Shown here: piece by piece, positions 10,478 through 23,052 of the stretch | Numbering within the stretch: the first letter of the stretch is position 1 | Layout: each line of letters starts with the position of its first letter | Assembly (NCBI RefSeq): GCF_037042905.1 | Contig: NC_087262.1 | Coordinates: 24,404,501 to 24,468,500 of the forward strand | Direction of reading: 5' to 3' | Length of the DNA stretch: 64,000 bases | DNA from: Lytechinus pictus | Taxonomy: Eukaryota; Echinodermata; Echinoidea; Temnopleuroida; Toxopneustidae | Notes under the pieces: model-generated | The model's input: only the letters and a program-made list of their open reading frames with translations | Databases searched by the model: none | What the model was told of the DNA's origin: nothing | Position numbers and translations under genes: made by a program

Positions 10478-13400
10478 GTAAGAAAGGGATTTTGAAAATC
10501 CATTTTACTGCACGCACTAGTGTATGTTGCAGTTAATTTTTACAAGATAACCTATTTTTAAAAAGAATTTTGTATTTATGAAACATCTTAGTATTGAATT
10601 GATTATTTTGGAAGATGAGTGTCAATTCAGCCATGTATACTCTTGCAGGTGGTTTCTATTTACTGACACCCTGATTTCTGACACCCCTTTTCCCCAGTCA
10701 CTTTTGTACACGTGAATATTCATTAGTGCCTCATGTATTTTTCGTCAAAAAGAGGCGTGGCCAAATTTCCTTTCTTTGATTGGCTTTTATTACTATTGAA
10801 TGTCCATTAGCCATCAACATGATCTTTGTATTACTGATTTCCCCTTTTCACTGCGCGAAGAAAACAAACTTTTTCACAAAATGATAATGCTCGTTTAACT
10901 TTTAGCGAGAAAATTTAGAAATGAGTAATTAAAGATCTCTGATGTGTGGTTTTCAATCCTGGGATATTCAAATGTTATGAATCTGACAAATATTTGTTCT
11001 CATTACCAAGTTTGGGGAGGATGTAACAGGGTCGAACATTTTTGTTTTCAAGTCATTGTGTCTCGTCGTTGCTTGCTAAATGGGCATAATCACACGTGTG
11101 CAAATGACAAAAAGGGAAACCATGTCCAAGCATGGCTTGGCAGTCGACTAGTCAGCAGCAACATTTTGTCTATTTGGTGAGTAGAATACCGGTAAAATAA
11201 TAATAATAAGAATACTGCATTGTTGTTATCCGTAACCAACCAGGTGGCTTGGCGGCCAGCCTTGGCATATCCTGGCCCAGCAGGGATGGCAGATCGCTAG
11301 GGCAGGACCCTGGTACAGTATACCATTCTTGCCCACGCACAAAGAAGCGTTGATGGCTAATGGATATTCAATAGCAATAAAAGCCAATCACAGAAAATGA
11401 ATTTAGCCACACCTCTTTTTGATGAAAAATACATGAGACACTAATGAATATTCACTCCATGTACACTACATGAATGTAGAGATTGGACTATAACCAGACT
11501 TTCTTATTGATTGCAGGGTAGCTATTTCATTTCCATAACTGGCAGGCCCTTCTTAACATTTCATTATTATCCCAGGCTTGGGGCTTGGCTACCTTGAATA
11601 GCACTTGACCAGAGCAAATAACGTATATATGCCAATACATGTATGCCTACATGTACATGGAGAACATGTACATTGTTTTGATTACCATACTGCAATGCTG
11701 TACAGCAGCTGTGTTTGTTCATGTACATGTACATGGCAAAACATTGAAAATTATACCAGATAGCGTACTTACCCGTGATAGTGTCCATTTTGGAAAGAAA
11801 ATGTACTGTCAGTCTTGATTTCACCATGTTGCTCTCGTGACTGAGTTTAGGGAACCAGTTTTTTTTTTTTTTTTTTACAACTGTACATGTATTTAGTGTC
11901 ATGCCCAAAATGACACAAACCTTGATATTTTCTGTTTACGTGACTGATCATGTGACTTCCTTTTGGGCTTCCCTGACAGGATATGAGCGAAGATACGTAC
12001 CTCCTCTGCCAAAAAACAAACTTAATCGAAGTATTTTCTTGACTCAAGGCCATACAAGTATATTTTGTGACCTGTTCACAATTTTACTTGTACATAAATG
12101 TTAGCATTGAAATGGGAAAATTGAACATTGTATTAAAAAAGATTATTTTTTATTATCATTTAGGTTTGAAAAATATAAACCAGAATGAGGATAATGAGCA
12201 AGAACTTTACCAGATTCCATAGTTTCAAAGAATGGAAAGAAAAATAAAAGTTCAATGAAAGAAAGGAAATTTTTATGAAATAAGAGGTGGTTTGTTGAAG
12301 ATGACTTGACTACAGTGGTGCCCAAAAAGTTAGTGAACCCCACCAGAAAATGAGCTTATTTAAAGTGTTCAAGTACTGCCATGTGTTTGAGATAATAATG
12401 TTTATACTACAATTTATACAGGCACCTCTTCCACTAAGAGCACATGAGGGCCTGCTTATATTTAATAACATAAAACAGACAGAAGAAAAATTCTGCTACT
12501 TGTACATGTAGCCTAATGATTTATAAAATTGCCTCTGTAATCCAGTGATAAGCATTGATGGCTTCAATATTCACCTTGCGATAGGGCATTCCCCACTTCA
12601 CCCCTTGATTAGTCCTCCTGAAAGTCCTGAACACTCCCATAAAGAACATGTTTGCAGAAGCTGCCTTATTAGGAATTATGGGTTAATTGTAACCAGATTT
12701 TGCTCCATAAAGTACATCACATGACCACAATGTTACCAGGGTGACAAAAGCTCTTATCTCGCATTCTGGGGAAAATAAGTTTTTCTCCTTTTTTTTCATG
12801 ACATCTAGATAAACCAATCAGTTGATAATGATATCATAGCCCCCTACATGTAGATATATCTTGGAGGATGAAATTAATTTGCCACGTGAAATGGGAGACT
12901 GTCCTTCTGATAGTGAATTGTCTCAGTGTTATATCAGCTATATTGGTCTTTTTTCTCACATATGATGTTTTGTTTCGCCATCAGCGGCATGATATATCAT
13001 AAACATTCCATTCAGGAAATCCTTTGATCTTGGGGAAAAAATGGTGTAAAATTACACTGGGAAATAGAGTTAATCATGTACATGTTGCGGATCCATATGA
13101 ACTGTGTATGTACTTGTATTGAAAGTTCAATGTTCATTCTTTGGTATGTATCCTCAGAAGTTGGCTGTGTGTTTGTGTTCTGACATCTTTATTGGATACA
13201 TGTAAGATCAATTTCAGCATAAAATTGATTTTCTTTATAAAATTGACAAATTTGTTAATGTGTTTCTTAATACAGATTGTTAAATTTCATCGTCCTTACA
13301 TAATCTTTTGCCCCCATAGTCTAGAAACATTATCTATGTCATATTGATGTCATTATCTATGTGAATAATTTTTACCCTACAGTCCAAGAACAACATCCAG

Positions 13401-16400
13401 GCCAACTTCAGTCGTCAGCTAGAGAACCTGCGGACCAGAGAGGTTTACCTTGTAAATCAAGTGGACACACTGCTTCAGGTCAAGCAAGAACACCTTCATC
13501 TCCAAGCCAATAGCTTGAAGAAGGAACTTGGAGCTCTCCAGGCCCTGCAGGAACATACCAGGTCTGCCAAGAAAGCCGTTGACTTACAGGACATTGAAGA
13601 CATCATGAAGAGGTATTGTCAGAGAGATTGATGTTAACTATATTGGGTTTTGTCAGATCTTTCTGAATATTGAAATCATATTGTTAGAGCAGGAATTCTG
13701 TTATATTGTGGTAAAAGAATAAGTGATTGCCAAGCCAAGAGGTGTTACTTTCTTACAGGAAAACTGTTGATACGTACTGTAATCAAATATATCTTGAAGA
13801 TGTATTTTGTTGGACATACAGTGTAGAGTTTTGTGGCAAAAATTTGGTATGACAAAATCCTTAGGGAGCATTAAAATCATTTTTAAAGCTGGAATTCTTT
13901 TCTACTTTAGTAAAATAAAAATAAACAATTTGATAAGCAAAGAGTCATTACTTTGTTACTAGTGTAGACATCAGGAACATATTGATAACAGATCGCTTTG
14001 CATCTTGTTTAGAATTGAACTTTTCCACTCTTCATGTGCCTTTTCTCACCTGTTAAATAGTGAATTTTGTAAATTGCCATTGCAATGTACAGAGACCACC
14101 TACACAAAGGTTTTAGCCTGAATAGATATCAATAAAACTCTGCATTCTTTTTAAAGTGTTCAAACAAATGGGTCAACTTACATGTATTACACTTGAATTG
14201 TAAACAAATGTGCATAACATTGCTGGTGCATAATACACCTTAGTTTTAGAAGAAGAAAAAGGATTTTAAAAAGATTAAGTTTTATTGGCAAAGTCTTGAC
14301 ATCATGATTATTTCATTGTGATGTCATTCTTTTTTAAATTATGATGTCCCAAGTGGTTTCTCTTTGAAATATTTCACAGCATTTACCCGGTATGTTATTC
14401 TTCAATTTTCTATTGATCTGTTTACAGATTCCAAGAATTTCACCTTGAACCGGAGGAAAATGGAATTCTAGAGTTTGTGAGTGATCCCAAATGCCTCAAG
14501 AAATGTATATTGACCTATGGAAGCATCAATCCAAAGCGCTTTTGCCCTTCCAAAGATGATGTACAAGCCGAACCAAGACAGGTATGTAATGCTAATTGAT
14601 GTTATTATGGGTTTAACAATGTAGGCCAGTTACATGAACTGAAATGAGTCACATGTGCAATGTTTAGTTTTGCACTAACATGTACCAACAGTGCAGAAGA
14701 ACAAATAGCATATGCTCTAAATATGCATATGATATATTGTTATGTGATTATATGTGCATGGCTTTATTGGCCTAGAGTATATGAAACAAGGATTTTATAA
14801 TGTTTATACAAGAGGGGTGCAATATACCTTTTGGTGTGATGTTTGAAGGAAGTTTACAGCACTCATCTGTGTATTATTTGTGTGTTGCAGGATTGTCATC
14901 AGATTTTAGTAGCAAAGAAAGATCGATTGTGAGAATTGAATTCGTTACCCCAACTTAAAAATATAATACATTGAATGGGTTAGTATTCAATGGAATTATG
15001 TCAAGTTTAAAAATTCTGGAGGTATTTCTTTAATCAAATTCCATTCTGTACATACAGTTGCTTTAAACATGATAGGTACATCGATTCTTTGTACATTATA
15101 ATACAATGCATAAATTCCAGAGTAAGCCTAACCCAAAATAAAAATAGTGGGGAAACCAATACTTGATATGATGATGCAAATGTTTGAAAATTTTTATGAT
15201 ATGACCTTGATGTCTTTCACTGATAGATTATGGCACCATTTGAGAAGTATGCATGTGACAAGGTTTGGTTGACACCAAACGGTAGCAGTGGGATCAAGAA
15301 TGGTACTAGACACACAGTCTTTCCCATCTTCCAGGAGAACCAGGATGCAGAAGGCTGGTTGGCCAACGATAATGGTAAATTGTCTCGTCTTCTTGTAAAA
15401 GGGAATGTGCACCCTGACAATAAATGGTTTTCAATAGAAGCAAAGGGAAATATATGATTGGAGATTTTTCACGTCCCTTCTCCAATTAATGGTGATGGTC
15501 AAAGTGGTCTTTAGCATCTTGTATGGTCCTTCTCAGGATTCACCCTTGCACTCTTTCTTTTCTGGTTACTATGAATCACTGAGCAGCCCTTGGGGATAAT
15601 AATCTCTATCTTTTGCTGTCTATGACGAATGTGTGTTTTCTTCATTTTTCCTCATGGACTGTTGTTCATTTTGCATTTTATTGTATTTTTTAAATAAAAA
15701 TAGTTCCATCTATACAGGAATGTAAGTTTCAAAAATTCAGATTTTCTTGAGGATTTTCAAAAATGGCATCGAAACATTAAGATAGCAAACTAGGTATTCT
15801 TGACTTTGATTGGTCTTATGGTAATAGAGTAAGAGAAGGGGTCTTTATGATTCCGGTGGTGCAGACTGAATTTAGAGGGCATTTTTTAAAGCTTCTAAAT
15901 TAAATTTCATTAATCAAGATAGATATTCAATCTCTGTCCCATACAGACATTCCAGTGATGGAGACATGCCAGAGTGAGAAGAGTGACGAGGACCAAGATT
16001 CCTTCGTCATGATCCCTAAGGAGTATGAACAGAGCACACGTAGTACCATCTTGTCTCAGTTTGCTAGTATCCTAAACTCACCAAACATCCAGTGGATCCG
16101 CCGAACCCCAAAGACTGATGGCAGTGGAGCAAGCTGCCAGCAACATAACAAGCCTGTCTACTAGTAAGTATCCTATTAGCTCACTCGAAGCCACTGTGTC
16201 ACAGCTATTTTGAACAGTACCATTTCAGTTATGTATAATTTGCATATAATATTTAATGACTGACCAATGCAGAAATACAATATTGAAAAACTCAGTTTAA
16301 GGCTAACCCAAGTAGTCACAGCAGACAATGATTTGAATCAAGTATTACTGAACATCTTGCCTGAGTTTCAGGTCATATGACCAAGGTAAAAGGTCATTTA

Positions 16401-18627
16401 GGGTCAATGAACTTAGATCATGTTGGGGGAAATCAACATCAATGATTTTTTTTTAATTTAATGATTTTACCTAATTTTGTGAAAGCACGATATGATGCTG
16501 AAAAATCACATATTTTTAAGTTATACATACAAAAACTTGAGTTGTCATTTTATTTGAACACACCTTGAGATCGTTACCACAACCTGCACTTTAAACCTAC
16601 AATGTACATGTAACTTTGTTTAAGTCAAATCTCTTGGGACCAGAAATATCTGTTTGATTTTGAAATTTGACTTAAAAGAGATACCTAACACATATTTTTA
16701 ATAATCTGGTCTAAAAACTTGCTTCGACTGTGGCGTTTATTCGACTTATAAAAAATGGAAGGTTGACTATAAAGGCAGTGTTACCCGTTTAAATGGATTA
16801 TATTTGTTTACCTGAATAGTAATCCAATGATTGTTTGTTTTTTTTGGTAAACATTGCAGTAGCCCATCAGGAGGAACTAAGGGTTGGTTGAAGAAGGAGA
16901 CATGTCACCCAAGTCAAGTACCAGTAAAGGTAAACAAACTCAAATTGTTCAAGTTCTCAATATAAGAGAAATGACTCAATTTTCTGTTAATTCCAGAACA
17001 TTTGGGGAGTGTTTCATCAATATTTTCATCCAACAAGTTGTTAGATCTCACATTTTTCCTTGATTTTGATTGGTTGAGAAGCACTGTTACTGTGGTAACT
17101 GTTGGATAAAATACGACTTCTTAGATAAAACATTTGACAAGTCCTCTCATGAAACGCTACCCAGGAATCTATAGAAGGCCAATCTATGAATGATGTACAT
17201 TGTGGAACCTTCTTGAAGTAATTTCTGTTTTCTAGTTCATGAAGTAAAGTAAAAACGAAAAAAAAATGGGGATGGGATATACAAAAATGTTGATTATTTT
17301 GGGGATATGCCCAGAAGTAAAAGATTATTGAAATTATTAAAAAACTTGTTGTCTGTGGAATAATCTAAAATAATTCAGTTTTAGAAGAAAATCAGAAAGT
17401 ATATCATTTCATTGATTATACTAATTACATGTAGAATTACCCTGTTGTGATTTATCTTTATTGTAAGACCAAACATTTATTTGAAAGAGAAACCAATCAC
17501 AGTTTTGATTTCATTTGGATCAATTTTTTAAGGAGGATTAAGGTGCAATGCTATTACTGGGGGGGGGGGTTAAGATGAAATTATTCCTCTGTTAAATATA
17601 ATGATTTTTATTTGGTTGCATCACTTTACTCTCGAAGATAAAAAATAGTAAAGAATTTAAATCTACTGATTGAAGGAAGTAGCTTTAAGTGTCGAGATTT
17701 GACTCCAACTGGTGAATTAATTCAGATTCTGGTATTTTCCATTTTTTTCCACAGCCCATTGAAATAGAGGATCTGGCAGAGATGGCCTGTGTACAGGACA
17801 CTCCATCTGGTGCTCCGAGTCCATGTGGCCCCAAGACAAGACCTAGACAACGTACCCAGCGCAACCAGAAGAACACATGCTGCTCATCCAAACCGGTCCA
17901 GGCCACGACCACTGGTGTCAACATTGATGACGTCTGCAAAGGTAACGAGAAGTGCAAGACGTTTGACGAGTGCCTCTGTGATGAGAACTGTGCTGATACT
18001 GCAAAGGGTGGCTTTGATGGCTTGCCAGAATCTTCCAAGAACCGATGGCTCTCTAAGGGACAAGCTGAAGAGGAGAATCGAGCTCAGGGGGCCAAGGATG
18101 CGAGACCAGATGAAGAGTTACCGAAGGAAGACTTCGTCAAAGAATGGCTCGCCAAAAAGACCGCCCCTGAAGAAGGCTACGAGTCAGTGATAATTTCATC
18201 CTTCCTGAAGTGGCAACTAGAGGAGAAACCAGCTTGGTTGAAGAAAGGGGATTTTGCCCAAAAGAAGTCAGACCAAACCTCTATCAGCCAGTGGCTCTTC
18301 AAGAAAACCAAAGCTCCAACAGAGCCGATGGTTGTCGACAACAAAGAGATCTGTGAGGATGCCCCTATGAAGACCGAATGGTTGCTTCCGAGGTCACCTG
18401 CCTCTGATGGCCCTGCTCTGAAGGTACCCACGCATGATTCCACTTCCTGGCTTCTGAAGGGAAAGAATGAAAACTTGCCACAAGAATCGAAGATGGACAC
18501 CAACCAAGATGGCTTACAGGAAAAGTGGCTCATCAAACAAACCACTGGTGGATTCGCCCTTCCAACTAACAGTGGATTCCCTTTCGCAAATATCCCCAAA
18601 GGCATCAATCAGTGGTTGAAGCAGTAG
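10274..18627 (+). CDS. ncoa4: Nuclear receptor coactivator 4 homologue (ferritinophagy receptor)
   Basis: NCOA4 is the cargo receptor that binds ferritin heavy chain and delivers ferritin to autophagosomes for iron release; it was first described as an androgen receptor coactivator (ARA70). Joining exons 10274-10477 (ATG at 10358), 13383-13612, 14428-14581, 15227-15374, 15947-16163, 16860-16929 and 17755-18627 gives an open frame of 603 aa with GT-AG introns and matching phase; human NCOA4 is 614 aa. Residues about 8-115 form the coiled-coil ARA70 region (SRQLENLRTREVYLVNQVD). Residues 374-392 hold a C-x5-C-x5-C-x-C-x3-C cluster (VCKGNEKCKTFDECLCDENC) with the same spacing that I recall for the human iron-sulfur-binding segment. 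The C-terminal half is a series of Trp-Leu motifs. No LxxLL or FxxLF nuclear-receptor box is visible, which fits ferritinophagy as the older role. The gene converges on the TXNDC9-like gene. Confidence 0.93.
10705..11465. mobile_element. Foldback-like element in ncoa4 intron 1, arms about 115 bp
   Basis: 10705-10818 and 11349-11465 are inverted copies sharing GTGAATATTCATTAGTG, CAAAAAGAGG and GATTGGCTTTTATT. The spacer of about 530 bp has no recognisable coding content. Probably a non-autonomous DNA transposon. Confidence 0.75.
11466..13382. other. ncoa4: Rest of ncoa4 intron 1
   Basis: AT-rich intron with repeated ACATGTA words (11635-11740). At 12311 there is TACAGTGGTGCCCAAAAAGT, which resembles a Tc1/mariner terminus, without a visible partner. 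No ORF looks real. Confidence 0.45.
13383..13612 (+). CDS. ncoa4: ncoa4 exon (residues 41-117)
   Basis: The acceptor CCCTACAG precedes 13383; the donor GTATTG begins at 13613, with Arg117 split. It encodes most of the ARA70 coiled coil, including ENLRTREVYLVNQVDTLLQ, the best-conserved segment of the family. Confidence 0.92.
14428..14581 (+). CDS. ncoa4: ncoa4 exon (residues 117-168)
   Basis: Acceptor TTTACAG, donor GTATGT. The exon encodes FQEFHLEPEENGILEFVSD followed by YGSINPKRFCP, an ordered post-coil segment with Cys138 and Cys142. Confidence 0.9.
15227..15374 (+). CDS. ncoa4: ncoa4 exon (residues 169-218)
   Basis: The acceptor GATAG precedes ATT at 15227; the donor GTAAAT begins at 15375. 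It contains the first two Trp-Leu pairs, W182 and W212. Confidence 0.88.
15947..16163 (+). CDS. ncoa4: ncoa4 exon with candidate LIR (residues 218-290)
   Basis: Acceptor ATACAG, donor GTAAGTA at 16164. A TAG read straight through the donor disappears on splicing because the codon becomes TA+T (Tyr290). Residues 228-240 (EKSDEDQDSFVMI) form an acidic stretch followed by F-V-M-I, matching the LC3-interacting pattern. Confidence 0.9.
16310..16445 (+). repeat. Single unit of the DR1-bearing tandem repeat
   Basis: It shares AATCAAGTATTACTGAACAT and GGTCATTTAGGGTCAATGAA with the array at 56100-56870. The DR1 core is broken here (AGGTAAAAGGTCA). Confidence 0.8.
16860..16929 (+). CDS. ncoa4: ncoa4 exon (residues 290-313)
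   Basis: A 70-bp micro-exon between the acceptor ATTGCAG and donor GTAAAC. It encodes a third Trp-Leu motif, GGTKGWLKKE (W299). Confidence 0.85.
17004..17163. mobile_element. MITE in ncoa4 intron, related to 9350-9505
   Basis: The ends AGTGTTTCATCAAT and ATGAAACGCT are roughly inverted. The core TTGATTTTGATTGGTTGAG with GTTACTGTGGTAACTGTTGG corresponds to the core of 9350-9505. Confidence 0.6.
17755..18627 (+). CDS. ncoa4: ncoa4 last coding exon (residues 314-603)
   Basis: The acceptor TTTCCACAG precedes CCC at 17755; stop TAG at 18625. It encodes the Cys cluster (374-392) and eight Trp-Leu motifs at W411, 444, 474, 493, 522, 545, 571 and 600, separated by 19-33 residues, plus WQL at 466. 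The region is highly charged and probably disordered between motifs. In human NCOA4 the ferritin contact maps to such a region and needs a Trp. Confidence 0.95.
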   Translation, partial: PIEIEDLAEMACVQDTPSGAPSPCGPKTRPRQRTQRNQKNTCCSSKPVQATTTGVNIDDVCKGNEKCKTFDECLCDENCADTAKGGFDGLPESSKNRWLSKGQAEEENRAQGAKDARPDEELPKEDFVKEWLAKKTAPEEGYESVIISSFLKWQLEEKPAWLKKGDFAQKKSDQTSISQWLFKKTKAPTEPMVVDNKEICEDAPMKTEWLLPRSPASDGPALKVPTHDSTSWLLKGKNENLPQESKMDTNQDGLQEKWLIKQTTGGFALPTNSGFPFANIPKGINQWLKQ

Positions 18628-21600
18628 AGCAGTTATAATTTTGAAAGGATTCTGGGTTAGATAAGATGGTTTATGTTGCCTCTATGTCCATTATATAGCC
18701 CAGTCCATTCTGAATAATCATCTCCAATTAATCAAATTATATGGCATTTTCCTTTCTTTGAACCTGTCCACCTGGAGTTCAATCTACGGAACTATTTCTG
18801 AGAATATGAACAAGGCCTTTCTGATAATATGAACAAGGCCTATCTGATTTATAAGATGAGAAAAGGGCAAAGAGCAGACTGAATTTTAGCACTTGCTGTA
18901 AAACTGCATATGACATGTAGGAAGCTAAATTCATGTACCTTCATTATTGAATGGAATACAACACTTTATCTATATTCCAGAGAGGGACTTCATTTCTTGT
19001 AACCTTCTTAGATGTAACCTCTTATTTTATAACCGTTAAAAGCAGTCTGTTATAGTGTTGCATAATTACCCAGGCTGTAGCAGAACAGCATGCTGTGTCT
19101 CAAGTAATAGATTATATCCGGGTTCCCATTCACCTCACGTTATGTTCTCATGTATGTTGAGTGCAACACAGTAGAAATTAATAATATCATTATTGGACGA
19201 ATATTTAAATCAGGGATATTTTTGGTGTGATGGTTGTGATGTCAATGATTGATTTACAGCTTAATGTCCTGTCATATGGTCCTCAACCTCAATGCCGTGC
19301 TAAATGACATAAGGTTTTTATTATGGTTTAGGGTCTCTGTTCTCATAGTTTGTGATTAAATCTTCCTTGGAACTATCTTGGCTTTTTTCATCACATTTAT
19401 GCTGCATATTCCCAAATTTGATGTTCCATTTTGTGAAGAATATCCATGGCATCAGTGATAATGTATGGGTAAAACTTCAGAAAAATAACATTGTAGGTTT
19501 AGGTCTGTGTTCTATATTCAATATGCTGGAAATTTTCTTATTTCATGCCACCTGCTTCTCTGACTAATGAAATGGAGTATCATATTGGTAGTTAGCATGG
19601 TATTTACCCTGACAAAATAAAGATAAAGTTATGTCAAATTGACCTTCAATGAATGTCAGGGAAGGAAGGCTAAACATTCTTGATTCATTTTATTAGGGAA
19701 GGGAAAAGATAATTAGAGTTTCAAGACTATTTGAGCTGATGCCCTTCTGATCTGCAGAAGCTCTATAAAGTCTTTTTAGTTTACAAGCATTGTCTTATAA
19801 TCCACTAAGTGAAAAATATTGGTCCATCATTTGATTAGAATAACAAACACCCACATACAATATCATGCATCCTTTTATCAGGTCAATACATGTCATGTGC
19901 ATAACTCTACAATTAAGCTTTTCTCTATCTAGGAAAAAATGTGACTGATCAGTATCAAAATATTGATTTTATTAATTTTTAAAATGTGTAAGTATTGTAC
20001 CACTTGACACCAAAAATTATTTCTAAAATTTTTAATTTTAGGGGAATGGGGATTGCCACAATGAATTTTAGATGTTTTTATCTTATTTTGTATCATTTTC
20101 ATCTTTTTTTCTTAAAAAAGGAATTGATGTATTTTGATAAAAACCATGAATTTCCATTGTGCTTAACCCTTGCTGCTTTGGAAGGCAATGCCTTTCTAGG
20201 CCATCCCGCAGGCTTTACCAAAGTCAACAGTTTCTCATGGTTTTTGTCTTTTTTATTACTTTTTAGACTAAATCGCATTGTTGAAATATGGGCTTCTGAA
20301 GATATTTTGTGTACCGTACTCAGAAAAGTACTCAAATATCCCTGTCAAGTGAGGGCATAACATTAACTGTATTAATGATGAATTTCAATCAAATGTAATA
20401 TCTTCTTTCCATAGATATATCCAAATTAGATAAATGATTTGTGTGAAACCTGTGTGAATTATAAATGTTACTTGTGTCAATTCATTTACATTTATGATGA
20501 ATGAAATGGTGTAAAAATAATTATGTTTGTTGGTGTGTATTTAAAACAGAAAAAAGATATATTTTTATCATCTGATTGAAGCATATTGCAGGTACAGGTA
20601 CTTCATGTGCTCCCAGATACAAAAAAATAATGTAAATTCTCTATTAGTGTCACAATAATGACAAGATGCTGTGCATTTGTCATGTTAAACTACATATCGA
20701 TATGTGACCATCAAGTACATAACCCATGATAGGGCATCAGCCAAGCTTTACAGTATTAGACATAATAGTACTTTCAGCTTCTAAAATGAAACGTGACAAG
20801 CTCTTCTGAAAGAGGAATTCTTCATCTTCATTCTTTCACAGAATTTGTTCTGGCTGCCCTATTGTGGGTTTTGAGTTGGATAGTCGCATAAAATAGTTAG
20901 GGGAGAATAATATATGTTTAGTTTCATTTCATGTTTGTTACATCCCATTTAGTTTATCTCTCGCCAGTTAAAGTGTAAAATGAATCAACTGGACTTATAA
21001 ATTTAGTGAGAATGGTTTAACATCTAATCTTGGATGCTTCTTCAGCTCAACAAAATTGGATGAATCAAAGTGTATAACATTTTATCTCAAAAGCCAGTAA
21101 TTTTTCGTTGCAAGGTATCACTATTTTAAAAATCTGATTTACTAATTCTCTTGAGGTTTTTATCTTATTATCATGGAAACTTCTAAGGTCAGCATTAAAT
21201 AAGCTTGATAAGCTGCACCTTGCAAGTATGAATAGATTATCCCGCAGAACTTATTATACATGTACTGTATGTTGCAGTGCACAAAAAGGTAGCATTTTTC
21301 TTCTGCATATGTTTTATTTGGCGAGTCCTCAGCTTACCGTATATTCTCTTGCATTTTCATCTATCATAGGGAGCACATGGCACATAATTAACCAAAAAAT
21401 AAAAATGATGAAGTGCGAATAAAGTTGTTTCATTTCATACCAAATATTCAGTTTGAATTTTGCTTTGTTGAAATTAAGTGTTGGATGATAGATTATGTTT
21501 GTACAAGAGATGGGGGTAGGGAGTTACTTTGTGTGCAAACCTTTTCACTCGAGGATAGTGGTTTGAATATGCAGCCTTAAGATCCTGACTGGACCTTGTG

Positions 21601-22330
21601 TATTGAAGGCCTGAAATTAAAACAAATTGTCTCAAGACACTCGGGTTGATAAGTTTCAGTCGGTATATATCTGCAGACTAGAGGTGGGGGGGGGGGGCTG
21701 CATTAGGTTCACTGACAGATGAAAGAAATTAAATGAAATTTTGAGCATTTTTAGAACAATAAAATCTATATATATCCAAAGACTGCCATATTGTTTGCAT
21801 AGGTCATGTACAAGCGCTTAGATCCAGCAGGCAATGGGTTAAAACTTGTTTGTTATATTCTATAAATTGATTTTGCTGCAAGTAATTCCACCCACCACAA
21901 AGCTTGTATAGTGGTCTTGAGTTTGACCAGGCTGAAACTACATCTCTCTATCGATCAGCTTCACTCCTTGCTCTCAATCCTAGATAAACTCCATTTTGTT
22001 TCCCCTCAACCGCCATGTCTCTCACTCCCTAAAAGTAGCGTATTTTCACAATCAATATGCAGAAGCTTTCTACAATGCACTATTAAATTCCTTTTGAAAA
22101 TGCAAGTCAAATCACAATGGACAGCTGAGAGGTTTTTGTTGAAAGTCGGTGGGACCAGGAGAGCAGATCGTATGAAGATTCGGACTGGACAAAAAATTGC
22201 ATGTATGCCACTTCGAGTCCAGGATGATTCTGCTGTTATGATTCACAGATTTTCGACAAAGGCTGTTTTGTTACGAAGGGCTTTTGACAAACGATTCTCT
22301 GCATTATAGAAAGTGTCTGCGCAGTAATTG
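18628..22330. other. 3' flank / UTR of ncoa4
   Basis: AT-rich noncoding. Candidate poly(A) signals AATAAA lie at about 19616 and 21419; which is used cannot be told. An open frame at 21911-22309 (132 codons) matches nothing I recognise and has no supporting context. Confidence 0.4.
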
Positions 22331-22948
22331 CACAAATGCGCTGTTCTCACTGATCTCAAGAACTGTAAACCAATTGAATGTTTGTAAGCATTATAAACAT
22401 GCTTAATAAGGCTGGTCTGTGAGCTCCAGCTACATGTAGGGTAAATGTATCATTGTAGGTAATGAACACTCGTACAAAGTTGTGGCTTGAATTTGGAAAT
22501 GTTAATTTATTACATAAATCCACATCAATACATTCGCAAGAGCATAAAAACGGTACATCACAAACAAATGTTTCAAAAATGACAAACATACCAGATACCA
22601 CACTCTTCCTATTTTCCCCATTGCTCCCTCCAATCCAACCTGACCCCCCCCCCCCTCCCCTCCGAAAAAATCTAAAGCCTCATTCAAACTGCAGCATCTT
22701 GTGTACAACCTCAATGGCATATAAGGCAATTAAAAATGTCTGCATCTTTGCAAGCCAACAAAAAGCCATTGTACAGATTCCCCCCTAAATTTGTGGAAAG
22801 TACACTTTCAAAAAATTGCACAGGATGTGCGGACATACTCATTACACCTGGCATGGGTCATGATATACCACCATCATGAAATCGTTATGTAATGAATTTG
22901 TCTGACCATGTTTCGAAATCAATACAAAAAATGTTGCTGAGCTCAGGC

Positions 22949-23052
22949 GCAGATCCAGCTGGATTAGACACAACAAGCAAGGGCCATATTGTTTTTGCAC
23001 AATCATCGGCCTCTCAAAACTATTGTGCCTAATCCGGCTAGATCCACACCTG
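22949..23052. repeat. Imperfect hairpin in the shared 3' region
   Basis: GCGCAGATCCAGCTGGATTA pairs, with a few mismatches, with the complement of TAATCCGGCTAGATCCACAC across a loop of about 50 bp. It may lie in the TXNDC9-like 3' UTR. Confidence 0.55.

Noticed and set aside
17685-18608. Three other frames of 117-143 codons overlapping the last NCOA4 exon
   Set aside because: Shadows of the real frame, which joins upstream exons in phase and has clear NCOA4 motifs.
21911-22309. 132-codon frame between NCOA4 and the txndc9-like gene
   Set aside because: No recognisable motif, no splice context, and low-complexity composition; it is compatible with chance.
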